Under the pieces are notes generated by a model. The model saw nothing but the letters and a program-made list of their open reading frames with translations, was not told the origin of the DNA and made no database searches. Both the position numbers and the translations under genes were made by a program. From Desulfopila aestuarii DSM 18488 (lineage in GTDB: Bacteria; Desulfobacterota; Desulfobulbia; Desulfobulbales; Desulfocapsaceae), in assembly GCF_900143695.1 (NCBI RefSeq), contig NZ_FRFE01000012.1:110345-174344 (forward strand): a DNA stretch of 64,000 nucleotides, read 5' to 3'. Positions 27,157 through 35,748 of this stretch are shown piece after piece (position 1 is the stretch's first letter; each line of letters begins with the position of its first letter).

Positions 27157-27990
27157 TTAGGCGTTAGCCTGCACCCGCGGTCTGGTATCGGGTCGTTTTG
27201 TAGCCTTTTCCGTAGTGCTGACTTGTTTTTCTTTCTGTTTCGAACTACTTGCCTTGGAGCCTTCAATACCGAGAGCAGACCAGAAATTGCCGGTAAAAGA
27301 GCCATGGGCATACGAGAAAACAAACACCGTGGCCACCGGCAGCAGGCAATAGATACCGCCTTTGGTCCAGTAATGCATGATCGCATCCTGGTAGGCAAAC
27401 ACCGCGCCATACAGAGCGGCCGTTATGGCTCCGAAAATGAGCGTTTTCATAAGATACGTTTTCCTGGTTGCTGCTTTCATAGTTGTTTCTCCGTGAAAAA
27501 GTGTTCGTATCTGGTGTCCCCTGGTTTTCCAGGCCGAATCCTGCGTGCCGCCGGCTACGCTGAAGACCGGCACCGGCGAACCAGCAGCCACCTCTTCCAT
27601 TCTTATCCCCTGATCAATAACGACAAACTCAACACGCTTGACGATATGACACAACCTACTGATAACCTTATCTATTTTTCCAGATTCAGCGATACACTCA
27701 TACGCAATGCCCCGCCCCTGGGCCTTGGCTCGAAAAATGTCGGCCTCGGGACTGACAGCGACCCGCACCGTTCTGGAGAGAAACGAATTTTCTCTCAACA
27801 ATGGCCGTGGATTGACGCTGGCCATAATAATTTTGGAACCGAGTCTGTCAGCCACGCTGATCACATAATCCATGACATGCTGGGCTGGATGGGCCTGGCT
27901 GGTCACCACCAGGATGCAGCCACGATTACCCTGGCTGTGCGGGATGCTTGAGCCATATCCCTCATCTTTTTCAATTGCCATTTGGTCCAT
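27157..27990 (-). CDS. Usp-like domain fused to a two-helix membrane domain
   Basis: A 277-residue protein. Residues about 25-160 resemble a Usp/adenine-nucleotide hydrolase fold (GCILVVTSQAHPAQHVMDYV, VEFVVIDQG, PVPVFSVAGG). Two transmembrane segments follow (TLIFGAITAALYGAVFAYQ and GGIYCLLPVATVFVFSYAH), then a basic tail. The ATG at 27990 has GGAGG upstream. A second in-frame ATG at 27480 has GGAG eight bases upstream and would give a separate 107-residue membrane protein, so one or two products may be made. The gene leads the TauE operon. Confidence 0.72.
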   Translation of the reverse strand: MDQMAIEKDEGYGSSIPHSQGNRGCILVVTSQAHPAQHVMDYVISVADRLGSKIIMASVNPRPLLRENSFLSRTVRVAVSPEADIFRAKAQGRGIAYECIAESGKIDKVISRLCHIVKRVEFVVIDQGIRMEEVAAGSPVPVFSVAGGTQDSAWKTRGHQIRTLFHGETTMKAATRKTYLMKTLIFGAITAALYGAVFAYQDAIMHYWTKGGIYCLLPVATVFVFSYAHGSFTGNFWSALGIEGSKASSSKQKEKQVSTTEKATKRPDTRPRVQANA

Positions 27991-28447
27991 ACAATCCTCC
28001 ACCTCGTGTGTCATAAACCGGTTCTTGCGTCCTATCTTTTCAAAAACCGGGCCAACACAAAAAACATGCATAACTGGCCGATAATATGCATATTGTAATT
28101 ATTAATAGAGGCCCTATCGCCATCAATGTTACACATTGCAACAGTGGCAATCGTACAGGTGATGCAACTTGCAACATTCGTTGCGATATGCAACTCTCCA
28201 AACAAATCAGCTGGTTGCTTTAAGTGGAATCAAGGCGGGGTGAGGAATAAACATGGCAAAGCAAAATGGATCGCGGACAGGGCGTAGAAACGGAAAAACT
28301 CGTACCATTTTTCCCGGACTATGCTAGTCTTTGATAGGCAATCGGAGATATCGGGGATAACGGTCACGCGGCCCGTACCGCATTTCCGTGACAGTCGCAG
28401 GACTAATACAGTGCAGTCGCTCTTTTCAGCAACAGACAGGGTGAATC
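27991..28447. promoter_or_regulatory. Divergent regulatory region with GCAAC/GTTGC repeats
   Basis: Between the leftward Usp/TauE operon and the rightward Lon gene. It holds an imperfect palindrome TGTTACACATTGCAACA at 28127-28143. A cluster of GCAAC and GTTGC elements follows at 28164-28194, including GTTGC-GATAT-GCAAC at 28180-28194. These look like binding sites for a dimeric activator. A weak -24/-12-like element lies at about 28243-28258 (GG at 28244, GC at 28256, ten bases between). No gene is evident. Confidence 0.55.
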
Positions 28448-30490
28448 ATGTTCTTTAAGAAACCACCGGAACCCAAGGAAGAGATCAGCGAAAAAGTAGT
28501 GGAAGACTCCCAGCTGACGAAAATACGCAACCGTGTCGAGGAGGCCGGCCTGCCGCCGCACGCCCACGACGCCGCTCTCAAAGAACTTGAAAAACTCGAG
28601 AAAACCGACGCGGCAGTCGCTGAATACAGTGTCGGCATCAACTATGTTGATCTCCTGGTTTCGTTGCCCTGGAACATCTCCAGCATGGGCAATCTCGATC
28701 CGGTGCGGGCCCGTGCCATTCTTGAGGAACGGCATTGCGGGCTTGAACAGGTGAAGCAGCGAATCCTCGAATTCCTGGCCGCCAAGACCCTGCGCCAGAA
28801 AGCCCAGCAGAACATCCTCATCGTCGATGATGAGGAGATTGCCCGTACCAACATGGAATATGTCCTCACCAAGGACGGCTACCGCTGCTACAGTGCAGCC
28901 AACGGGGTCGCAGCCCTGGAGCTGCTGGACAGAGAAGATATCGACCTTATCGTCAGCGATCTCAAGATGGAACGGATGGACGGGATGGAGTTACTGGCCT
29001 CCGTCCATCGCAATCACCCGGAAATTCCCGTGATTATGGTTACAGGCTTTGCCTCGGTGAACTCAGCGGTGGAGGCGATGCGAAGCGGCGCCGCCTATTA
29101 TCTCGGCAAACCGGTCAATCTCGATGAGTTGAAAAAAACGGTACGGGAAGTACTCGACCGCACCTTGACGGCGGACATGGGCAAGAGCCCGATCCTCTGT
29201 TTTACCGGTCCGCCTGGCACCGGTAAAACCTCTGTGGGCAGGGCCATCGCCGAGGCCTTGCAGCTCAAGTTTATCCGGGTGTCACTGGCAGGTTTGCGAG
29301 ACGAAGCGGAGCTACGTGGCCACAGGCGCACTTACGTGGGCGCCATGCCGGGCCGCATTATTAACGAGTTGAAGCGTTCCGGGGTCAACAACCCGGTGTT
29401 TATGCTCGATGAAATCGACAAAATCGGCCAGGATTTCCGGGGCGATCCGGCTTCTGTCATGCTTGAAGTGCTGGACCCGGAGCAGAACGTGAAGTTTATG
29501 GATCACTACCTCGACATTCCGTTCAGCCTCTCGCGCATCATGTTCATCGCCACCGCCAATGATGTAACCAAGCTGCCAGGCCCCCTGCTCGATCGCATGG
29601 AGCTTATTGAATTCTCCGGCTATACCGAAAAGGAAAAATGCCGGATCGCGGAAAAGTTCATTATCCCAAGACAGCTGAAAGCCAACGGCCTACGTAATAC
29701 CGGCATTGAGTTCAGCCCTGAAGCCGTGGCCAGGGTCATCAGCGGTTACACCAGAGAGTCGGGGCTCAGGAATCTTGAGCGGGAAATTGCCAACGTCTGT
29801 CGCAAGCTGGCACTGTCCCGCCTGAACCAGGAAGATACACCCCCGCAAGCGACAACACTGGAAGCAAATGACATCCCAGCCTTTCTCGGGCCGCGCCGTT
29901 TTATTCGTGAAGGGGCGCAAACAACTCCCCGCATCGGCATCACCACAGGTCTAGTCTGGTCAGAGTCGGGTGGCGAGATCATCAACGTAGAAACGGTGGC
30001 CATGAAGGGCAGCGGCCGATTGCTGCTCACCGGTTCATTAGGAGATGTCCTGCAGGAATCAGCTCAGGCGGCACTCAGTCTCATCCGCAGCCAAGCCGGT
30101 GAATACGGCATCGACGACCACTATTTCGCAGAGACCGACATCCATATCCACTTTCCTGCTGGCGGTATCGCCAAGGACGGCCCCTCTGCAGGAATCACCA
30201 TTTTCGCGGCACTGGTCTCGCTGCTCACCAAGTGTCCGGCGAGAAGGGATGTGGCCATGACCGGGGAAATGACCCTGAGCGGCAGGATTCTGCCTATCAG
30301 TGGTATTCGGGAGAAACTTCTGGCCGCACAGCGGGCCGGCATGCAGCGGGTGCTGTTGCCGCTTGCCAACAAAGAGGAAGTAGAATCTCTACCGCCCGAT
30401 GTACGAGAAGGAATGACGGTGACTCTGGTGGACGCAAGCGACGAAATATTGCCTTACGTGCTGGTGAAAGGAGAAAGCAGCGACAGCTAA
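28448..30490 (+). CDS. Lon-type protease with inserted receiver domain
   Basis: A 680-residue S16-family ATP-dependent protease. The usual N-terminal substrate-binding LON domain is absent; the protein begins with the helical region that precedes the ATPase (YVDLLVSLPW near 66-75, HCGLEQVKQRILEFLA near 96-111). A complete response-regulator receiver then occupies about residues 121-238: acidic pair Asp127/Asp128, phosphoacceptor Asp171 in VSDLKMERMDG, Thr199, Lys221. The AAA+ domain resumes at SPILCFTGPPGTGKTS (Walker A 254-261), with Walker B FMLDEIDK near 318-325. The catalytic Ser580 lies in KDGPSAG and Lys623 in GIREKLLAA. Phosphorylation probably gates unfolding or proteolysis. The gene ends three bases from an NtrC-type regulator gene on the other strand, whose kinase is the likely phosphodonor. 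Confidence 0.9.
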   Translation: MFFKKPPEPKEEISEKVVEDSQLTKIRNRVEEAGLPPHAHDAALKELEKLEKTDAAVAEYSVGINYVDLLVSLPWNISSMGNLDPVRARAILEERHCGLEQVKQRILEFLAAKTLRQKAQQNILIVDDEEIARTNMEYVLTKDGYRCYSAANGVAALELLDREDIDLIVSDLKMERMDGMELLASVHRNHPEIPVIMVTGFASVNSAVEAMRSGAAYYLGKPVNLDELKKTVREVLDRTLTADMGKSPILCFTGPPGTGKTSVGRAIAEALQLKFIRVSLAGLRDEAELRGHRRTYVGAMPGRIINELKRSGVNNPVFMLDEIDKIGQDFRGDPASVMLEVLDPEQNVKFMDHYLDIPFSLSRIMFIATANDVTKLPGPLLDRMELIEFSGYTEKEKCRIAEKFIIPRQLKANGLRNTGIEFSPEAVARVISGYTRESGLRNLEREIANVCRKLALSRLNQEDTPPQATTLEANDIPAFLGPRRFIREGAQTTPRIGITTGLVWSESGGEIINVETVAMKGSGRLLLTGSLGDVLQESAQAALSLIRSQAGEYGIDDHYFAETDIHIHFPAGGIAKDGPSAGITIFAALVSLLTKCPARRDVAMTGEMTLSGRILPISGIREKLLAAQRAGMQRVLLPLANKEEVESLPPDVREGMTVTLVDASDEILPYVLVKGESSDS

Positions 30491-30493
30491 GTA

Positions 30494-31855
30494 TCATGCA
30501 TCCGGGTCTTCCAAGCCATAACGCTTGATCTTGCGCCAGAGGGAGACGCGGTCGATATCAAGAATCTTGGCGGCTTTCGACTTGTTCCCCTCTACCTCGT
30601 CAAGAACTTCGAGGATATAGCGTTTCTCCTGCTCGGCAAGGGTGGGCCAGAAATCGCGCGCGGCATGGACGGTGGGTACAGCCGTCACTTGCTGGATGTC
30701 TTCCAGGCAATGGGCAGATTCAATGACTGCACCATTGTCTGCCTGGAGCAACAGCCGCTGTGCGATGTTCTCCAGCTCCCTGATGTTTCCCGGGAATGTA
30801 TACTCCTGCAGCCGTTCGCCCACTTCCCTGGAAAGTCTGGGTACCACCGCGCCCGGCGGTGAATGCTTGGCAAGAAAGTGGTTGATCAAAAGCGGAATAT
30901 CTTCTTTTCGCTCGGAAAGTGGTGGAACCGGGATGGTCAGCACATCCAGCCGATAAAAGAGATCGAGGCGAAATGCACCCTCTTCCGCTTCCTTTTTCAG
31001 GTTTTTGTTTGTGGCTGCGAGAATCCGCACATCAATGGAGATCTCTTCGGAACCGCCCACCCGCATCACCACTCGCTCCTGCAGGACCCTGAGCAGTTTC
31101 ACCTGCATCTGCAACGACAACTCACCGACCTCGTCAAAGAAAACGGTGCCACCATTGGCCAGCTCCAGCAACCCCTTCTTGGTCTGACTCGCCCCGGTAA
31201 AGGCACCCTTTTCATAACCAAAAAGTTCACTGGCGATCAGCTCCTCGGTAAAGGCGCCGCAGTTAAAGGCCACAAACCGATTGGATGCCCGAGGACTCAA
31301 TTCATGGATGGTCCTGGCCACCAGTTCTTTGCCAGTACCGGTCTCACCTAAAATGAGGACATTGCAATCGAGCTGAGCCACTTGAGTGATGGTCTCGCGC
31401 AGCAACTGGGTCTTGACGCTCCGCCCGAGAATCCTGTTTGCGCCGCTCTGGGACGACACCTGCTTACGTAGCTCACTGATCTCCCGGCGCATGGTCCGCT
31501 TTTCCAGAGCCTTCTGGACCAGGGCCAGCATTTCATCCATCTTGACCGGTTTGGCAAGGTAGTGGTAAGCCCCTTTACGCATAGCTTCAACCGCCGTATC
31601 GACGCTGGCATAGCCGGTAATAACGATCACTTCGGTATCCGGCCACAGTTTCCTGGCAACGCCAAGCACCGCCATACCGTCACGCCCTTTCATCCGCAGG
31701 TCGGTGAGGACCAGATCGACCTCCTGCTCTTCTAAAAGAGCAATGGCCCCACCACCATCATCCGCAGTCAACACCTCGTAGCCACCCTTTTCCAGGATGT
31801 ACGCAACGTTGTCCCGGGCAATCGCCTCGTCATCAACCACCAGAATCCGTGCCAT
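30494..31855 (-). CDS. NtrC-family sigma-54 response regulator
   Basis: A 453-residue regulator. The receiver is at 1-120 (VVDDEAIARD, LTDLRMKGRDG, VITGYAS, YLAKPVKM). The sigma-54 AAA+ domain is at about 140-375, with Walker A GETGTGKE, the sigma-54-contacting GAFTGA loop and NGGTVFFDEVGEL. A Fis-type helix-turn-helix closes the protein (NKSKAAKILDIDRVSLWRKIKRYG). It is encoded 12 bases after the histidine kinase gene on the same strand, so the two form a pair. Candidate targets are the repeat-bearing promoters near 28.1 kb and the sigma-54 promoters near 47 kb; this is inference. Confidence 0.92.
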   Translation of the reverse strand: MARILVVDDEAIARDNVAYILEKGGYEVLTADDGGGAIALLEEQEVDLVLTDLRMKGRDGMAVLGVARKLWPDTEVIVITGYASVDTAVEAMRKGAYHYLAKPVKMDEMLALVQKALEKRTMRREISELRKQVSSQSGANRILGRSVKTQLLRETITQVAQLDCNVLILGETGTGKELVARTIHELSPRASNRFVAFNCGAFTEELIASELFGYEKGAFTGASQTKKGLLELANGGTVFFDEVGELSLQMQVKLLRVLQERVVMRVGGSEEISIDVRILAATNKNLKKEAEEGAFRLDLFYRLDVLTIPVPPLSERKEDIPLLINHFLAKHSPPGAVVPRLSREVGERLQEYTFPGNIRELENIAQRLLLQADNGAVIESAHCLEDIQQVTAVPTVHAARDFWPTLAEQEKRYILEVLDEVEGNKSKAAKILDIDRVSLWRKIKRYGLEDPDA

Positions 31856-31867
31856 ATCTCCCCCTGC

Positions 31868-33316
31868 CTACCCGTTGCTCACCGCCGATAGCGGCAGGTG
31901 GATATGAAAGGCTGCGCCTTCGCCCGGGCTGCTCTCTACAGTAATCCGGCCGTTATGCTTCTGGATGATGCCATAAGCAATGGACAAGCCGAGCCCGGTA
32001 CCCTGTCCTTCCTCTTTGGTGGTATAGAACGGATCAAAGAGACGATCCTTGATCTCTTCAGGGATACCCGAGCCCGTATCACGAACGATGACGATCGCTT
32101 CCTCGGCAACATCATCAACTTCAGCCGAAATAGTAATGCTGCCCTCCCCAACGATGGCCTGTGAGGCATTGATCAGCATATTCAGGAGCACCTCCTGCAG
32201 CCGCTGAACATCCATCGGCACAATGAGGTTATCCGGAATATCAACTGTTATGGCGACAGGTGCAGGAACCTGGCTGCGAACCAGCTTGACCGCTCGGGCG
32301 ACCGTTTCCTGGAGACTGGCGGGGCGGAGTGAAAACTCCCTGGTCCTCGAGAATTCGAGAAGCCCTTGTACGACGTCACGGGCCCGATAGGTTTCCTGTT
32401 CGATATTGTTCAGCATCCTGCGGACCAGTTCGGTATCGCCGCTGTCGAACTCCGTGGTGGCAATCTGGCAGGAAGTGGAAATATTGTTCAGCGGATTGTT
32501 CAGCTGATGGGCAATACCGGCAGTCAGGGTACCGATGGAAGAGAGCTTCTGGGACTGTACCAGCTGGTCCTGGCGACGCTCCAACTCTCCAACCATGGTG
32601 TTGAATGCCTCCATCACCTGCTGCATCTCATCACGGGTATTAAGCACCTCAATACGGCGAAACTGCCCCACCGCAATATCTTCAGTTGCCTTTTTGATAA
32701 TACCGAGCGGCCTGAAAATATTGATCGACATGACCAGTGGAATAAAGATACCGACAGCAATGGCCACCAGCGACCAAAGCAGCAACTGTTCCACCAGAGC
32801 ATTCAGGATAGCAAGAATCTGCAGGTGTTCAAAACTGACCAGCTCCTTACTGCGCTCGGTCATGTCCTGCCCCTCCTGACGCAATTTTTCCTCCAGCTCG
32901 TTATGGTCCTGCTCACTATGGATACGCTGCCCATGATCATGGAACATATTGGCCATCAGCAACACATCCTGCTGGTATGCCAATAGTGCAGCCTTCAGCC
33001 CGATCAGCATCGGATGCACCTTGAGTGTGGCAACCCGGGCATTGATGATATCCACCGTTTCAAGGGCCTTATCCAGCTGCTGCTGGTTTTCCGTCAAGGC
33101 TTCCTCGGTGCCGTAAAGCAGAAAGTTTTTTTCGTAGCGGCGGACTTCGAGGATAATGGTGTTCAGACTATAGGCCAGTTCGACCACTTCCAGCTTTTCC
33201 TTGGCGGTGAAGATATCTTCCTGCGACACCACGGACATACCAAGGATACCGGCTATATAGCACACAAGTATGATAAGAATTTTCTTCCTGACACCTAAAG
33301 GGGGGATAATCGTCAT
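31868..33316 (-). CDS. Membrane histidine kinase partner of the NtrC-type regulator
   Basis: A 482-residue sensor. It has a first transmembrane helix at about 11-30, an all-helical periplasmic domain of about 150 residues (four-helix-bundle type) and a second helix near LLLWSLVAIAVGIFIPLVMS. A HAMP domain follows, then a HisKA domain with GIAHQLNNPLNNI and a HATPase domain with NMLINAS, DTGSGIP, FDPFYTTK and GTGLGLSI. The phospho-accepting histidine is followed by Gln rather than the usual Glu. It lies just upstream of the regulator gene and probably also feeds the receiver in the Lon protease. Confidence 0.9.
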   Translation of the reverse strand: MTIIPPLGVRKKILIILVCYIAGILGMSVVSQEDIFTAKEKLEVVELAYSLNTIILEVRRYEKNFLLYGTEEALTENQQQLDKALETVDIINARVATLKVHPMLIGLKAALLAYQQDVLLMANMFHDHGQRIHSEQDHNELEEKLRQEGQDMTERSKELVSFEHLQILAILNALVEQLLLWSLVAIAVGIFIPLVMSINIFRPLGIIKKATEDIAVGQFRRIEVLNTRDEMQQVMEAFNTMVGELERRQDQLVQSQKLSSIGTLTAGIAHQLNNPLNNISTSCQIATTEFDSGDTELVRRMLNNIEQETYRARDVVQGLLEFSRTREFSLRPASLQETVARAVKLVRSQVPAPVAITVDIPDNLIVPMDVQRLQEVLLNMLINASQAIVGEGSITISAEVDDVAEEAIVIVRDTGSGIPEEIKDRLFDPFYTTKEEGQGTGLGLSIAYGIIQKHNGRITVESSPGEGAAFHIHLPLSAVSNG

Positions 33317-33465
33317 GGCTACATTTTCCCGGGAGGTTTTCGAAAGATGTACTCAATCCATCAGCGACCCTTGACCCGGCAAGACACGCACAGGCAGGCC
33401 AAGCGACGAAAAGCTACTCGGCTCCACCATATACTACGGTCTAAACGATTGCCAGTCTGATTTTC

Positions 33466-33498
33466 ACAAAGAAAAGTCCGACCATAGGATGGCCGGAC
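33466..33498 (-). terminator. Intrinsic terminator of the fapA-like gene
   Basis: On the minus strand GTCCGGCCATCC pairs with the downstream ATGGTCGGAC (33498-33476; one A-C mismatch), followed by TTTTCTTT. It is placed between the FapA-like gene and the histidine kinase gene, so it should end the fapA transcript. Confidence 0.75.
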
Positions 33499-33614
33499 GG
33501 TAAAAACTTCGGTTCGGTGCTACGAAAATGAGGAGTCAGCAGAAAAGACCGAAATGCTAACAGCACCACGAACAAACTCCATTTTCGTTCTTTTCGTTTG
33601 TTCAGACTCTGTAG

Positions 33615-35360
33615 TTATCTACGCCTCCTCGGTGGTGGCACCGCCAGGATACGTTTGAGATTGTCGCTCAGTTTAAACAACCGGTAACTGATGGTCTTAT
33701 CGAGCAACATGGTCCGGTTACCGATCTGGATGGTAGTTCCAGCCTGAATGGAGCCCTGCACCTCGATGGAAATTTCCCGCAGATTGATACTGTACTTGTC
33801 GGACATCTCTTCAGCTGTGAAATTTCCCTCCTCTGCCGCACCAGCCCGGGAATAGAGGCCTGAGCCGGGAACCATGTTCATCCGCTTCAACTGCAACTTA
33901 ATCACCTCGGCCTCGCGCTCCATCTGCCGCAGCTTACGGGAGCGGCCTCCGCCTATCTGCAATTGCTGAATAATCTCGGCCTGCATTTCCGAGAGGTTCT
34001 TTTTCATTTCACGATATTTTTCAAGCCGTTCGGGAGTGACACCGGCGGCAAGCAACAGCGGATTGGCCTTTTCAGAGCCGACATCACCAAACGTCATGCT
34101 GCCGGCAGCCACCATCTCACTACCCACCACAGTGCTTTCCTTTCGGCAACGAATATCGCCGCCGGCATGAATCGTTGAGTAGTATGCCTGCTTTCGCACC
34201 ACACAATTACCCCCACAGTCAATTCGGCCCTGTTCAATGAAAAGGATGTCGACATCGCCATCGGCAGCAATTCTCGTCTTTTGCCCGGTAATACCGCTTT
34301 TGATGACGATGTTGGCAAGACTCTCGACGGTAGCCGAGCTGACGGTACCACTTATTTCAACATCACCATCCGCCTTCACCATAAAGCCAGGCTGCACCGA
34401 GCCTTTAATCACCAGGCAATTTTTCGATTCCACATTACCGGTGGAAAAATCGATATCGCCTTCAATTTTCTTTCGGCTGCTGACATTAATGATATTGCCA
34501 CGCACCACCGACAACACGCCCCCGGCAGTGGCCCGGACCTCATTGGTCTCAGGATTGAAGCTAACGTCGCCGCTGGTCTTGACCAAGATATCCTTACCCG
34601 CCTGTGCCTCAATGTTCTCCCCGAACACATTCACCCCGGCGGTTCCTGGACTAGCTGGGATCTTCATCGCCAACACTTCCCCCTCACTCACCGGTACCAT
34701 CACCCGCCGTTCACGAAAATCGATGCTGCCGTCTTTCAGCAATTTACCGGCAATTGGCCCGATCTCGATGAGAAACTGCAGGAACGCGTCCTGGCTTGGT
34801 CCACACTCATGACCGGTGGCAACAACTATTGAATGAAACTCCTTTAATCCTTGCTGCACATATTCCTTGGCAGTCGCAACTTTCTCGACATCAAGACCAT
34901 GGACGATCCCCGCCTCAGCCAGCAGCTGATCAAGATCCTCTCCAATGAGCGAGCGTCCTTCCGGCAACGGTGGATGCACAGCCAGGGTTGCTTTCATTTT
35001 ATCGCTGGTTACCCGAAAAAGCGGCTCCACCGAAACAACCAACGTCTCCACCTTGTTTTCATCTTCCGCAACAAACCGGTCAACTCGGGGATAACCCGGC
35101 ACCGCAGCATACAACTCGTTGTTCCCCTCGGAAAAATACGTATGATCGCCGGCCTTAACAGGCTGCTTTTCAAAACCCCGGTCCTGGAATTTGGCAAAGT
35201 CCTCGAAGCTGAGAAGCAAACTGTCCTTATGTACCAGTTCAGACACGACAATGCGGTCACCCGTGTCATCCTCACCAATCTGCATCCGCGTTGAGGTAAA
35301 ATGGAGGGTCGGCTCAAAATATTTCACCCGATTTGAACCGGGAGGGCTATCGGTGGACAT
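33615..35360 (-). CDS. FapA/DUF342 family protein
   Basis: A 581-residue cytoplasmic protein of the DUF342 (FapA, flagellar assembly protein A) family. An N-terminal alpha/beta region (VHPPLPEGRSLIGEDL) is followed by a long right-handed beta-helix with repeated short strands (GDIDFSTGNVESKNCLVIKGSVQPG, SGTVSSATVESLANIVIKSGI). A coiled-coil segment (ERLEKYREMKKNLSEM and on) and a C-terminal beta part follow. Family members influence flagellar number or cell-surface processes, but the mechanism is unknown. AAAGGAGTGA precedes the ATG. It is a single-gene unit, and no flagellar genes are near. Confidence 0.85.
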   Translation of the reverse strand: MSTDSPPGSNRVKYFEPTLHFTSTRMQIGEDDTGDRIVVSELVHKDSLLLSFEDFAKFQDRGFEKQPVKAGDHTYFSEGNNELYAAVPGYPRVDRFVAEDENKVETLVVSVEPLFRVTSDKMKATLAVHPPLPEGRSLIGEDLDQLLAEAGIVHGLDVEKVATAKEYVQQGLKEFHSIVVATGHECGPSQDAFLQFLIEIGPIAGKLLKDGSIDFRERRVMVPVSEGEVLAMKIPASPGTAGVNVFGENIEAQAGKDILVKTSGDVSFNPETNEVRATAGGVLSVVRGNIINVSSRKKIEGDIDFSTGNVESKNCLVIKGSVQPGFMVKADGDVEISGTVSSATVESLANIVIKSGITGQKTRIAADGDVDILFIEQGRIDCGGNCVVRKQAYYSTIHAGGDIRCRKESTVVGSEMVAAGSMTFGDVGSEKANPLLLAAGVTPERLEKYREMKKNLSEMQAEIIQQLQIGGGRSRKLRQMEREAEVIKLQLKRMNMVPGSGLYSRAGAAEEGNFTAEEMSDKYSINLREISIEVQGSIQAGTTIQIGNRTMLLDKTISYRLFKLSDNLKRILAVPPPRRRR

Positions 35361-35748
35361 GACTGGTCACTCCTTTTGCATTAAGAGATCACCGAAGGTG
35401 TTCATCTGCACTGCGATTCCGCTTTGATTCTGATATTTACAACACTATAGTCTTACACAAATTGTAGCACCATATAGTACGCATATCAATTTTCGCCGAG
35501 TAAATGCAAGTACTTCATTATCTGACGAAAGAATTTCCGACCAATCACCTTCAAAATCAGTCGGCAAATCAGGAAAATGGACAAGACGTATATCAACCAA
35601 CGCTGTCATACATCCTCCCTGCAGTCCATTGGTGCCGCTTGAGTTTGGTAACCGGAAGGGATATAGTGGGTCAGGCGCAATATCTCTCTCGCATCACTGA
35701 GATTCTTTATAGGATAGATCACCGTTTTTCATAACCATCGAGGTCATT
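35361..35748. other. Intergenic region between fapA-like and ychF-like genes
   Basis: About 390 AT-rich bases separating divergent genes. Short open frames have no family features or ribosome binding sites. It must hold both promoters, but no clear elements can be assigned. Confidence 0.4.

Noticed and set aside
28243..28258. Sigma-54 promoter in front of the Lon gene
   Set aside because: GG and GC spacing is right, but the -24 box is AGGAAT rather than TGGCAC, so it is too weak to list as a promoter; it is mentioned only as a possibility.
33370..33460. Possible c-di-GMP-I riboswitch (string CACGCACAGG followed by GACGAAAAGC and TCTAAAC)
   Set aside because: Only scattered similarity to the GEMM core; the conserved GGGCAAACC and the 3' receptor stem are missing, and it lies on the strand opposite both neighbouring genes.
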